Shown here: positions 20,444-28,608 of the stretch, piece after piece
Layout: each line of letters starts with the position of its first letter
Numbering within the stretch: position 1 is the stretch's first letter
Source: Pacificibacter maritimus
GTDB taxonomy: Bacteria; Pseudomonadota; Alphaproteobacteria; Rhodobacterales; Rhodobacteraceae
DNA length: 64,000 nucleotides
NCBI RefSeq assembly: GCF_003814915.1
Contig: NZ_RKQK01000004.1
Coordinates: 186,001-250,000 of the forward strand
Reading direction: 5' to 3'
The notes under the pieces: generated by a model
Database searches by the model: none
What the model was told of the DNA's origin: nothing
Seen by the model: the letters and a program-made list of their open reading frames with translations, nothing else
Position numbers and translations under genes: made by a program

Positions 20444-21579
20444 AAATTACCTGAATGCCCGAAAAAGCAGAAGCGTGCACAAAGTTCGTGGAACAATCCA
20501 GAAATCGGGCATGTTTATTGATTTAATACAATGCACAATTCTGGAATAATCCTAAAGCTTGTCAGCATTTAGTAACGCATTTTCGACGCTGATTTGACAG
20601 TCAGTCTCCTATTCCCTTTCTAAGAAACAACTAGGTTCCGGAGCCTTCATTCAAAGTCTCTGGAGGCAAACGCCTGGACCAATTGACGTCGCCGTTTGGC
20701 AGCACTTTTGATGGATGTCGCCAAGACCCTCACGAAAACACCGATCCCATTCTGCTCTTTAAAATTTGTCGACGAACTCCCGCGAGTTAGAGAAGTGGGT
20801 GATCACCTCAAAGAAACCCTGCGCGCTAAGGAAACGGAAGCGGATGACCGCGGGACGTGTTGATCATGGCAATGATCCAATCCTTTCTCGGATGAACCAT
20901 TTGCCAGACGCGGCCAAGATTCAATTGAATGCCTTGTGGGATGGCGTGTCAGTGCCGCAGTTTCAAACCGAAGACTAACTAAACCAGATCGCTGTCGCAT
21001 TGCATGACGAGGTGCCTTGTATGATGCCTGCAACGTAGGAGGTCAGGCACATCACTTTGCGTTACCTACAACCAAAATCGCGGCGACCAGAGAACTCGGA
21101 TCGTTTTCACGGGTTGGAACTCTCGCTTTGGTCGGAATTCACGGGCCGTGCTGTTGGCTTCGCCCACCAGATTGAAGCAGGCTACAGCATATATCAATGC
21201 GAACGGGCCTTCCGTATAGGATGGCAATGGTCCGTTCGGGGGGGGCAATAAATCCGGAATTGGTGGTAATTTTGGGTGCGAGGGCATTACCTATTTTGGG
21301 TATGAGGTGATGTTCCATAAAGATCGCCCAGACTGGGAAGCCCATAAAGACGAGATCTAGAAATACTTTGAGACTTGCGTTTTCACCTCAGCCGCTTGAT
21401 TAGCAATACCTCTAAAGTTTTTAAGCAGCACTGTTGGTCTCGGTGACATTTTCATGACTAATCCGTCAAAATCGCTCGTGTCATATGGGCCTTAGGGTTC
21501 GTGATTGACCAACCGATACATCGATGCGCACCGTAGCAATGCAAACTAATTTCGACACCTAATTGAAGGAAGTGCTCAG
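20444..21579. other. Gene-poor 1.1-kb stretch after tRNA-Arg
   Basis: No reading frame here has recognisable motifs, a good ribosome site or normal length. An 8-bp inverted repeat (ATGCCCGA at 20455-20462 with TCGGGCAT at 20505-20512) follows the tRNA and could help end its transcript. Short open stretches of 50 aa (20711-20863) and 70 aa (20766-20978) have no family I recognise. A run at 21025-21360 is described separately. The placement next to a tRNA suggests a decayed insertion, but no integrase or tRNA-end repeat was seen. Confidence 0.55.
21025..21360 (+). pseudogene. Possible decayed reading frame with one internal stop
   Basis: One plus-strand frame stays open for 64 codons, hits a single TAG at 21217-21219, then continues 46 codons to a TAG at 21358-21360. 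The translated parts have protein-like character, for example VLLASPTRLKQATAYINA before the stop and GITYFGYEVMFHKDRPDW after it. An eight-G run at 21238-21245 lies just past the stop. No family was recognised and there is no clear start or ribosome site. A run of this length with one stop can arise by chance, so confidence is low. Confidence 0.25.
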
Positions 21580-21999
21580 ATGGATGCTGTCACACAAACC
21601 AAAATACTGACCCACCGCGGTGCGCTTCGGATGCTTGAAGCAGCGATCTCTCAGGCAGAAAAAATGGGTCAACCACAATGCATCGTTATCGTTGACGCTA
21701 GCGGGTGTGTGGTTGCGCAAATGCGTATGACAGGATCCAAATTTCTGAGCCTGAAGTCCGCCAAGTCCAAGGCGCTGACTGCGGCATCTATTGGGCAAGC
21801 CAGCGATGTGCTTCCCGACCTTGTACGGGCCCCCATTGCCGCTGCAACTCAAGGCGCAATGACTGGTTTACAAGGTGGTTTGCCGATCATCGTAGAAGGC
21901 GTTTTACTGGGGGGAATCGGTGTTGGTTCTGGAAGTGGCGCGCAGGACATTGAGGTGGCTCAAGCCGCCCTTGGTGCGATTGGTGCGCAAACGGTTTGA
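21580..21999 (+). CDS. GlcG/HbpS family protein
   Basis: A 139-residue protein of the GlcG/HbpS (DUF336) family. It shows the usual pattern of an N-terminal helix (ALRMLEAAISQAEKMGQP), a beta stretch CIVIVDASGCVVAQMRM, and a C-terminal glycine-rich part GGLPIIVEGVLLGGIGVGSG. Some members bind heme or cobalamin-like ligands; GlcG sits in glycolate operons with unknown role. It has no signal peptide. Here it precedes a TRAP transporter and a beta-hydroxyacid dehydrogenase, a setting often seen for this family near hydroxy-acid or diol catabolism. AAGGAAG lies about 8 bases before the ATG. Confidence 0.85.
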   Translation: MDAVTQTKILTHRGALRMLEAAISQAEKMGQPQCIVIVDASGCVVAQMRMTGSKFLSLKSAKSKALTAASIGQASDVLPDLVRAPIAAATQGAMTGLQGGLPIIVEGVLLGGIGVGSGSGAQDIEVAQAALGAIGAQTV

Positions 22000-22171
22000 G
22001 TGCTGGTTGTTGTGACAAGAGTATAATCGCGCCTCATATTATGCGCTTGGTAGTGTCTCTGGTTGCCAAAAATATACATAGTAATTTCAAAGGCAAAGCG
22101 CGGTTTTGATCGGCATTTTATTTTGCTAAGAATTCGTTGCTTGACAGAAAACAACGAGGCGGATAGCAAGA

Positions 22172-22185
22172 TGTTAACGATAACA
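22172..22185. promoter_or_regulatory. LacI-family operator upstream of dctQMP
   Basis: TGTTAACGATAACA, extended to a 16-base ATG...CAT near-palindrome, lies about 46 bases before the dctQ start. It differs by one base from the site at 20169. Binding here would repress the TRAP operon. Confidence 0.72.
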
Positions 22186-22231
22186 TATCCAGAAGAGGTG
22201 GCTGGATATCAAACGTATGGGAGGATGCGGT

Positions 22232-22723
22232 GTGAAACTGTGGAACACGCTTTGGCGTTTCGTTGATGTTATTATGGCGCTGCTATTAACCGCGATGATT
22301 ATTCTGGTCTTTGCCAACGTAGTGCTGCGCTATGGCTTTTCGTCGAGCTTGCGTCCATCGGTGGAGCTGTCCCGTTTGGGGTTGGTTTGGTTGGTGATGC
22401 TGGGTGCCGCGGTCGTACTGCGCCGCGGTGAGCATTTAGCAGTTGCTGAATTCTCTGAAGTATTGCTCCCGCGACTGGTGCCTTTTTTGCGTCGCTGCGT
22501 GTACGTTGTTGTGCTTGTGTCGGTACTGATGCTGTTTTGGGGTGCTTTTCGGCAGATGAACGCGAACTGGAACAATATCTCGCAACTCACAGGATTGCCT
22601 TCGGCGCTCTTATATTTGGCAGGTGTGATTTCCTCGATTTTGATGACAATGATCGCAGCTATTCGGGTGTTTAATCCGGATGCTTTGCTGCCAGACGAAA
22701 AGAAGAACGGGGCGGCCAAATAA
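22232..22723 (+). CDS. dctQ: TRAP transporter small permease subunit (DctQ-type)
   Basis: A 163-residue four-helix membrane subunit of a TRAP transporter. The GTG at 22232 is preferred to the ATG at 22217, because GGAGG at 22220-22224 is correctly spaced for the GTG and would lie inside the coding region of the other. Hydrophobic segments are near FVDVIMALLLTAMIILVFANVVL, LGLVWLVMLGAAVVL, VYVVVLVSVLMLFWGAF and ALLYLAGVISSILMTMIAAI. Its stop overlaps the dctM start (TAATG). Confidence 0.92.
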   Translation: MKLWNTLWRFVDVIMALLLTAMIILVFANVVLRYGFSSSLRPSVELSRLGLVWLVMLGAAVVLRRGEHLAVAEFSEVLLPRLVPFLRRCVYVVVLVSVLMLFWGAFRQMNANWNNISQLTGLPSALLYLAGVISSILMTMIAAIRVFNPDALLPDEKKNGAAK

Positions 22724-24003
22724 TGACACTCGCAATTTTCCTTGGAGTCTTAATCGGCTCTATCCTGCTTGGTTTGCCTGTTGCATTCGCTTTGCTCCTT
22801 TCCGCAATGGCACTGATGCTGCATATGGATTTGTTCAGTGCAGATATTCTGGCGCAGTCTCTGATCAACGGCGTCGATAGTTTTCCTTTGCTTGCGATTC
22901 CATTCTTTTTGGTTGCGGGTGAGGTGATGTCTGTAGGGGGTCTTTCCAAGCGGATTGTCCGCATGGCCACCTCGTTAGTGGGTCACAAAAAGGGTGGCTT
23001 GGGCTATGTTGCGATTTTGACAGCAGTGCTTTTGGCGGGTTTGTCTGGCTCGGCAGTGGCCGATGCTGCTGCATTGGTGTCGATCCTATATCCGATGATG
23101 CGTAAGGCAGGGTACCCCGAAGGGCGTTCTGTTGGCCTATTGGCATCTGGCGGAATTATTGCGCCTGTCATTCCGCCGTCATTACCGCTGATTTTGATCG
23201 GTGTTGCAGGTAATATTTCGATCAAAAACCTGTTTCTTGGCGGTATTGTTCCTGGCTTGATTATGGGCGGAACCTTGATGTTGGTTTGGTCTGTATTGAT
23301 GCGCAAGGAAGATCTGGAAACCATGCCGCGTGCAGACAAGGCTGAGCGTCGTCAAGCATTGCGCGATGGCTTTTGGGCGCTGCTGCTTCCTGTCATTATT
23401 ATTGGTGGCATTCGCTTTGGTATCTTCACGCCGACCGAGGCTGCCGTTGTCGCCGCTGTTTATGCGATCTTTATCTCAACAGTGATCTATCGCGAAATGT
23501 CGCTGCGCTTGATGTTCAAGGTTTTGATCCGCGCTGGGCGTTCTACCGCGATGGTAATGTTCCTTGTGGGCTGCGCCATGGTTGCAGCTTGGCTTATTAC
23601 CGTGGCGCAATTGCCCCAACAATTGGCAGGGATGCTTGGGCCGCTGATCGATAATCCGCGTGTGTTGATGGCCGTCATCATGATCTTGGTCTTGTTGGTC
23701 GGCATGGTTATGGATCTGTCCCCTACCATTCTGATCCTTGTCCCCCTTTTGATGCCTGTCGTCAAAATGGCTGGCATCGACCCAGTTTATTTCGGTCTGA
23801 TGTTTGTGATCAATTGTTCGATCGGCCTAATAACGCCCCCTGTTGGCACGGTGTTGAACGTGGTCTGTGGTGTTGGCGGTGTGAAAATGTCTGAAGCGGT
23901 GCGCGGCGTTGCCCCGTTCATTCTATCGTATCTGGTGATTTTGGCGCTGTTTGTGGCGGTGCCAAGTATCATCACGACCCCGATGAAATGGTTCATCGGA
24001 TAA
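22723..24003 (+). CDS. dctM: TRAP transporter large permease subunit (DctM-type)
   Basis: A 426-residue DctM subunit with about twelve hydrophobic segments; it forms the sodium-driven transport channel. Typical motifs are visible: LIGSILLGLPVAFALLLSA at the N-terminus, GLSGSAVADAAALVSILYPMM near 105, ASGGIIAPVIPPSLPLILIG near 143, and INCSIGLITPPVGTVLNVVCGV near 360. It is coupled to dctQ and followed by dctP. The same polarity and tight spacing show one operon. Confidence 0.95.
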   Translation: MTLAIFLGVLIGSILLGLPVAFALLLSAMALMLHMDLFSADILAQSLINGVDSFPLLAIPFFLVAGEVMSVGGLSKRIVRMATSLVGHKKGGLGYVAILTAVLLAGLSGSAVADAAALVSILYPMMRKAGYPEGRSVGLLASGGIIAPVIPPSLPLILIGVAGNISIKNLFLGGIVPGLIMGGTLMLVWSVLMRKEDLETMPRADKAERRQALRDGFWALLLPVIIIGGIRFGIFTPTEAAVVAAVYAIFISTVIYREMSLRLMFKVLIRAGRSTAMVMFLVGCAMVAAWLITVAQLPQQLAGMLGPLIDNPRVLMAVIMILVLLVGMVMDLSPTILILVPLLMPVVKMAGIDPVYFGLMFVINCSIGLITPPVGTVLNVVCGVGGVKMSEAVRGVAPFILSYLVILALFVAVPSIITTPMKWFIG

Positions 24004-24023
24004 TAGTCTTGGAGGAGATTAAA

Positions 24024-25004
24024 ATGAAGAATACTATGACGCGGCTTATGCTTGCTACGGCATTTTTGGTTGGCACGACGGGAGCGAGCTTGGCAGAGGT
24101 GAAACTAAAATTGGCGCATGCTGCTCCTGAAACTGATTTGCAGCAAGATTTCTCAGTGTTCTTTCAAGAACAAGTTGCAGAACGCACCAATGGCGAAGTT
24201 ACTGTTCAGATTTTCCCTCAGGGCCAATTAGGCAATGACGCCGCAATGATCGACGGTACGCGTGCGGGAATCATCGATATCGCGATGGTTGGGTTGAACA
24301 ACTACTCTGGTTTGATGCCTGAATCCGCTGCTTTCACTTTGCCATTTATGTTCCCTACTCGTGAAACTGCCTATTCAGTTCTTGACGGCGATGTAGGCCA
24401 AAGCGTTCTGGACAAGTTTGAAGATCATGGTTTGAAAGGCCTTGGTTTCCCTGAAAACGGCTACCGCAACATGACCAACGACCGTGGCCCGATCCGTACA
24501 CCTGCAGATGTTGAAGGTCTGCAAATGCGCGTGAACAACTCGATCGCCTTGAACGATATGTTCGACGCACTTGGGGCCAACCCACAGCAAATCCCTGTGG
24601 CCGAGCTATACACAGCTTTGGAAACCGGCGTTGTGGACAGCCAAGATCACCCGATTGGCGTGACATTGTCGTTCAAGTTCTACGAAGTGCAAGAGTACCT
24701 CAGCTTGACGCGTCACGCCTACGCACCTCTTGCTGTTGCGATGAACTTGAAAAAATTTGATGGCCTGACAGCAGAGCAACAGCAAGTGATCCTTGATGTC
24801 GCAGGCGAAGCTGTCGATATGCAGCGCGAACTGAGCATTGCGAAAGAAGATGAAATGATCGCGCAACTTGAAGCCGAAGGCATGAAAGTGAACCGTGATG
24901 TTGATGGTGCAGCATTCCAAGAAATGGTGGCACCCGTGTGGAACAATTTCATCGAAGAAAACGGCGATACATTGGTCAACGCAATCCGCGAAGCCTCCAT
25001 GTAA
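24024..25004 (+). CDS. dctP: TRAP transporter substrate-binding protein (DctP-type)
   Basis: A 326-residue periplasmic binding protein. The ATG at 24024 follows GGAGGAG and opens a signal peptide (TRLMLATAFLVGTTGASLA, mature start near EVKLKLAH). The DctP fold includes a conserved carboxylate-binding Arg region, LQMRVNNSIALNDMFDALGANPQQIP, and the ETGVVDSQDHPIGV stretch. It should bind an organic acid; ligand identity cannot be read from sequence. The neighbouring GarR-like dehydrogenase suggests a hydroxy or sugar acid. Confidence 0.94.
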   Translation: MKNTMTRLMLATAFLVGTTGASLAEVKLKLAHAAPETDLQQDFSVFFQEQVAERTNGEVTVQIFPQGQLGNDAAMIDGTRAGIIDIAMVGLNNYSGLMPESAAFTLPFMFPTRETAYSVLDGDVGQSVLDKFEDHGLKGLGFPENGYRNMTNDRGPIRTPADVEGLQMRVNNSIALNDMFDALGANPQQIPVAELYTALETGVVDSQDHPIGVTLSFKFYEVQEYLSLTRHAYAPLAVAMNLKKFDGLTAEQQQVILDVAGEAVDMQRELSIAKEDEMIAQLEAEGMKVNRDVDGAAFQEMVAPVWNNFIEENGDTLVNAIREASM

Positions 25005-25031
25005 ACACTGACGTCTTTTCATAAATCGGAT

Positions 25032-25063
25032 TGGCCCAGTCTTGTCGTCGGCTGGGCCATTCT
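25032..25063 (+). terminator. Hairpin after dctP
   Basis: TGGCCCAG pairs with CTGGGCCA around a 12-base loop, followed by a short T-rich tail. It lies about 28 bases after dctP and may end or attenuate the TRAP transcript before the dehydrogenase gene. The rest of the 243-base gap shows no gene. Confidence 0.6.
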
Positions 25064-25247
25064 AATTCCTCGGTAGCGAGGTTCGAGACAGCAGGTTTAT
25101 GCGTCGACCGACACGCCTGATCTGAATGTCCACGTCTGCTGATGTGGCCACATAGCTGCAAAAACTCTCAGGCAAGCACATCGCTATCAACCAGACTTTT
25201 GTGCGCTAAGCACTCTGACTGGTCGCCTATTTTGAAAAGGAGAAACT

Positions 25248-26132
25248 ATGACTCTTAAAATTGCTTTGATCGGGGCAGGAGCAATGGGCGGTGCGATTGG
25301 CACACGTCTAGCGCAAACTGGACAGACCTTGCATGTGTTTGATCCCGATAGCGAAAAAGTCGCGGAACTCGTGGCGCACGGGGCGATTGCCGCGGCGTCT
25401 GCAGCGGATGCAGCGGCGGCCAGCGATTATGTGATCACTAGCCTGAATGCGCCTCGTATCGTGGATATGGCAATTTTTGGTGAGGCAGGTGTTGCAGCTG
25501 GCGCCAAGGCTGGCACTTTGATTATCGATATGTCGTCGATTGATCCTGAGGCTACCAAAGAACTGGCCGACAAAGCCGCCGAAAAAGGATTGCGCTGGGT
25601 GGACAGCCCGCTTTCGGGTGGCGCGCCAAAAGCATTGATTGGCGAGTTGACTTTGATGGCGGGTGGTGCCGCCGAAGACGTAGCAGACGCTCACAACGTG
25701 TTGCAGCATGTCGCCACCAATTATACGCATATGGGGCCCGTTGGTGCAGGTCAGACCACAAAGTTGATCAATCAGGTCTTGTGTGGCTTGAACTTCCTTG
25801 CCGTGGCAGAAGCCACGCAACTGGCGCTGGATGCTGGTGTAGATGCTGCCAAGATCCCGACAGCCCTGAAAGGTGGGCGGGCCGACAGCGCGATCTTGCA
25901 AGAATACATGCCGCGCTATGTTGAAAAAGATTACCGGCGTACGGGCCGGATCGACAACATGGTTAAGGATTTAAATGGTGCGCAAGATCTGGCACGGCGC
26001 ACCAATACCGCTATGCCAATGACTGCAATCTGTGCCGAAGTGCACCGACTGCTGACCGCCAAAGGATTGGGGGGAGAAGATCAGGCTGCCCTTATGGAAT
26101 ATTTCACCGGGAAACAGGAGCTTCCAGAATGA
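25248..26132 (+). CDS. NAD(P)-dependent beta-hydroxyacid dehydrogenase (GarR/GlxR/MmsB family)
   Basis: A 294-residue member of the 3-hydroxyisobutyrate/tartronate-semialdehyde reductase family. The Rossmann motif is ALIGAGAMGGAIGTRL (6-21). The substrate loop DSPLSGGAPKALIGELTLMAGG lies near 120-142. Catalytic Lys is in GAGQTTKLINQVL, near 172. AAGGAG precedes the ATG. The first glycine-rich turn GAGAMG differs slightly from the classic GLGxMG. The enzyme should oxidise or reduce a hydroxy acid brought in by the TRAP system. Its stop overlaps the next gene by four bases. Confidence 0.9.
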   Translation: MTLKIALIGAGAMGGAIGTRLAQTGQTLHVFDPDSEKVAELVAHGAIAAASAADAAAASDYVITSLNAPRIVDMAIFGEAGVAAGAKAGTLIIDMSSIDPEATKELADKAAEKGLRWVDSPLSGGAPKALIGELTLMAGGAAEDVADAHNVLQHVATNYTHMGPVGAGQTTKLINQVLCGLNFLAVAEATQLALDAGVDAAKIPTALKGGRADSAILQEYMPRYVEKDYRRTGRIDNMVKDLNGAQDLARRTNTAMPMTAICAEVHRLLTAKGLGGEDQAALMEYFTGKQELPE

Positions 26133-26452
26133 TCACCCGTTTTGCCATCTTTGAAGGCACAATCAACGCAGGCCAAGACGAAGAATTTCGTGCGGCTGTA
26201 AAGGCAGAAATCTTGCCTCATTGGCTATCATTCCCTGGTGCGCGCGATGTGCGTTTGTCGTTCACCGAAGAGGCAGATGAGGGCGCGCCGTCGATCCCAA
26301 TGATCTTGCAGATCGATTATGATGATATGGCCGCAGTTGATGCCGCCTTGGCCTCGCCCGAACGCGGTGCGGCGAAAGCGGCAACTGAAAACCTGCTTCC
26401 ACGTTTCTTTACGGGGCGGATTCATCACCACATCACAACGAAAGTGGTTTGA
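26129..26452 (+). CDS. Small dimeric alpha/beta-barrel-like protein
   Basis: A 107-residue protein with a ferredoxin-like dimeric-barrel pattern: beta strand ITRFAIFEGTI, helix DEEFRAAVKAEILPHWLSF, strand DVRLSFTEEA, strand PMILQIDYDDMAAVDAAL and a C-terminal His-rich end TGRIHHHITTKVV. The pattern resembles EthD/Dabb-type small enzymes or binding proteins. It is coupled to the dehydrogenase by a four-base overlap, so it probably serves the same pathway. No catalytic residue can be assigned. Confidence 0.7.
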   Translation: MITRFAIFEGTINAGQDEEFRAAVKAEILPHWLSFPGARDVRLSFTEEADEGAPSIPMILQIDYDDMAAVDAALASPERGAAKAATENLLPRFFTGRIHHHITTKVV

Positions 26453-26459
26453 TATAGGG

Positions 26460-26485
26460 GCCTGCGTGCGGAGCGGTGCGCAGGC
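26460..26485 (+). terminator. Hairpin ending the dehydrogenase operon
   Basis: GCCTGCG pairs with CGCAGGC around a 12-base loop, 8 bases after the preceding stop. The following bases contain TTT and TTTT runs. It likely ends the transcript before the LacI gene. Confidence 0.6.
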
Positions 26486-26615
26486 TCGATTTAGGGGTTT
26501 TGATGTCTTTAGCTTCCTTTGTCGTCCCGCGGTTACATCCACTGACGGCATAGGATATTGTTGCATGGAAGTGATTGAACCCTAAGAATAGCACTGACCG
26601 AATAAGGGCTCCTTG

Positions 26616-27623
26616 ATGAAACGCAACCCGACGATGAAAGATGTCGCGCTTGAAGCTGGCGTGTCTGTGATGACTGTCAGTCGTGCGTTCAAACAGGATA
26701 CATCTGTAGGACGCGAAACGCGTGAAAAAATCCGCGAGACTGCAGATCGTCTGGGCTATGTTTTTGATGTGACAGCCGCAAATCTACGCACCCAGCGCAG
26801 TGACTTTATTGCCGTTACAATTCCTTCACTGAACAATGCCAACTTTGCGGCGACTGTGGTGTCATTGACCTCGCGCCTGAGTGAGGCAGGGTATCAGGTG
26901 TTACTGGGGCATACGAATTACGACATGGATCGTGAAGAGCAGTTGATCGGGCAGTTCTTGCGTCGTCGTCCCGAAGCGATCGTCGTGACTGGCAGTCACC
27001 ATACAGATCGCGCGCGTCACCTGCTTTCGAATGCGGGCGTACCTGTGATTGAAACTTGGGACACCCCAAAAAACCCAATCGGTCATGTGGTGGGATTTTC
27101 AAATGCCTCTACCATGCGCTTTCTTGTTGACCACCTGATTGGTCAGGGTCGCAGGCGTATCGCCTTTATGGGCGGCGACTCAGAAAGCGACACACGTGGT
27201 CAAGATCGTCGCGCGGGTTTTTGTGATGCGATGGCCCATCACGGGCTGCCATCAGATCGTTTGATCGGGTCGGGTGCGCCACAAAAGCCGATGCTGAAAG
27301 GGGCCTTGGCTATGGCCGACCTTCTGTCGCAATTTCCTGATACTGATGCGATTATTTGCGTGTCTGATCTCGTGGGATTTGGGGCGCTTTCCGAATGTCA
27401 ACGTCGTGGTATTTCGGTCCCTGATCAGATCGCAATCGCGGGGTTTGGTGCCTATGATATTGCCGAGATTTGTGTGCCTACTCTGACAACAATCGACCCT
27501 AAACCTATTGAAATTGGCCTGCACACCGCGGACTTGGTGCTGCAACTTCTCAAAGATCCAACCGATGTGGAAAACAAACTGATCACTCCGATGCTTCGGC
27601 TCGGGCAGTCCACCAGTGTCTAA
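26616..27623 (+). CDS. LacI-family transcriptional regulator
   Basis: A 335-residue LacI regulator from the ATG at 26616; a TTG three bases earlier is less likely. The helix-turn-helix is TMKDVALEAGVSVMTVSRAF (about 6-25), and the core has PVIETWDTPKNPIGHVVGFSN and the GntR-like AIAGFGAYDIAEICVPTLTTIDP. It lies at the end of the TRAP cassette. Together with the regulator at 19044 it could recognise the TGTTAnCGnTAACA sites; both have MTVSR in the recognition helix, with E or V one position before. Which one binds is open. Confidence 0.88.
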   Translation: MKRNPTMKDVALEAGVSVMTVSRAFKQDTSVGRETREKIRETADRLGYVFDVTAANLRTQRSDFIAVTIPSLNNANFAATVVSLTSRLSEAGYQVLLGHTNYDMDREEQLIGQFLRRRPEAIVVTGSHHTDRARHLLSNAGVPVIETWDTPKNPIGHVVGFSNASTMRFLVDHLIGQGRRRIAFMGGDSESDTRGQDRRAGFCDAMAHHGLPSDRLIGSGAPQKPMLKGALAMADLLSQFPDTDAIICVSDLVGFGALSECQRRGISVPDQIAIAGFGAYDIAEICVPTLTTIDPKPIEIGLHTADLVLQLLKDPTDVENKLITPMLRLGQSTSV

Positions 27624-27666
27624 GGGAATGGCGAAAATTTTGTCTCTAGATATTACGTGCAGAGCG

Positions 27667-28425
27667 CTATGTGTAGATTACCTTCGTTCCAAAGGCGTCA
27701 CACTGCGCCCTACATTCCGAAGACAATTCTTTGTCGGTAATAAACGCAGAAATACTGCGCATTGAAGCGACGAAAGCTGGCGCTTTTCTGTCGAATTTCG
27801 TGCTATCAGAGACAAGTGTTACATGGTCACTTTGCTCAATAATCGTCTTACTCACGCTGACTTCCTGCATGTCAAAATCCATCAGATCCCCGTTTTGCCG
27901 CAAGGCAGAACAACCAATAACCGCATGATCAAATCTAAATTGTTGAATGGAATTCTTAGCGATGGCCCCAGTCAGTCCACCGTCAGATCGCCGCAGCTGT
28001 CCGCCTGTTACGACGACATCAATTTGTTTATTGGCGGATAAAATTCCAGCGATATTGATATTGTTCGTAACCACCAAAAGGCCTTCATGGCTTAATAATT
28101 CGGCCGCAACGGCTTCTGTTGTTGTGCCGATATTCAAGAAAACGGCGCAATCATTTGGGATCGTTTTGGCGCAGATACGCGCGATGTCGACTTTCGAGGC
28201 TTGATTCAACCCGCGCCGTTCATTGTAGGCGATGTTCATTGTCGTCGATGGCAGTATTGCGCCGCCATGCACGCGCTCAAGTTCACCTGAATCCGCGAGC
28301 TCTGTTAGGTCGCGGCGTATGGTTTGTGGCGTTACGCCAAAGTGTTCCACTAAGCCTTCGACGGTTACTTTACCTTCGCGTCGCGCGATCCCGATGATTT
28401 CCGGCTTTCTAATGGTCTGCGCCAT
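27667..28425 (-). CDS. glpR: DeoR-family regulator GlpR
   Basis: A 252-residue DeoR-type repressor. The N-terminal winged helix (about 5-60) includes VTVEGLVEHFGVTPQTIRRDLTEL, and the sugar-phosphate-binding domain has LNIGTTTEAVAAEL and VVTGGQLRRSDGGLTG. It is divergent from glpD with a 259-base gap that holds GlpR-like motifs. GlpR proteins bind glycerol-3-phosphate and repress glycerol genes. GGAGAG lies 4 to 5 bases before the ATG. Confidence 0.88.
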   Translation of the reverse strand: MAQTIRKPEIIGIARREGKVTVEGLVEHFGVTPQTIRRDLTELADSGELERVHGGAILPSTTMNIAYNERRGLNQASKVDIARICAKTIPNDCAVFLNIGTTTEAVAAELLSHEGLLVVTNNINIAGILSANKQIDVVVTGGQLRRSDGGLTGAIAKNSIQQFRFDHAVIGCSALRQNGDLMDFDMQEVSVSKTIIEQSDHVTLVSDSTKFDRKAPAFVASMRSISAFITDKELSSECRAQCDAFGTKVIYT

Positions 28426-28437
28426 ATACCTCTCCTT

Positions 28438-28451
28438 TTCGCTTTTGATTG
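28438..28451. promoter_or_regulatory. Candidate GlpR site near glpR start
   Basis: TTCGCTTTTGATTG differs at two positions from the reverse complement of the site near glpD (TTCGTTTTTGATCG). It lies immediately upstream of the glpR ribosome-binding site, a good place for autoregulation. Confidence 0.45.
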
Positions 28452-28546
28452 TTTTACTACAAAAATCGTAGAAGTCACAATAAAGCCCAATTGATTCCGT
28501 GATAAATTACGCCACACAGACGCAAACAAGGCCGAACCATAGTGGA

Positions 28547-28564
28547 AATTTATTAATATAAATT
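28547..28564. promoter_or_regulatory. AT-rich palindrome in the glpR-glpD gap
   Basis: AATTTAT and ATAAATT form 7-bp inverted arms around TAAT. It lies about 120 bases before glpD in a very AT-rich patch and may be part of the promoter or bind another regulator. Chance occurrence is possible in such AT-rich DNA. Confidence 0.35.
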
Positions 28565-28583
28565 CATAAAAACAGTATATTAC

Positions 28584-28608
28584 AATGTTTCGATCAAAAA
28601 CGAACATT
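28584..28608. promoter_or_regulatory. Candidate GlpR operator upstream of glpD
   Basis: AATGTTTCG and CGAACATT form an inverted repeat with one extra T, spaced by 8 bases. The TTTCGATCAAAAACGAA core resembles the TTCG-rich sites of DeoR-type GlpR regulators. It lies about 80 bases before the glpD start, next to a TATATT sequence. Confidence 0.55.

Noticed and set aside
20444-20580. Second copy of the tRNA 3' end as an attachment site
   Set aside because: I looked by eye for a repeat of the T-arm and acceptor end after the tRNA and found none in the window.
22063-22266. 67-codon frame before dctQ
   Set aside because: It covers the LacI operator and overlaps dctQ in another frame, with no good ribosome site or family.
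25308-25901. 197-codon frame antisense to the beta-hydroxyacid dehydrogenase
   Set aside because: It is contained in a gene with full Rossmann and catalytic motifs, so it is a shadow.
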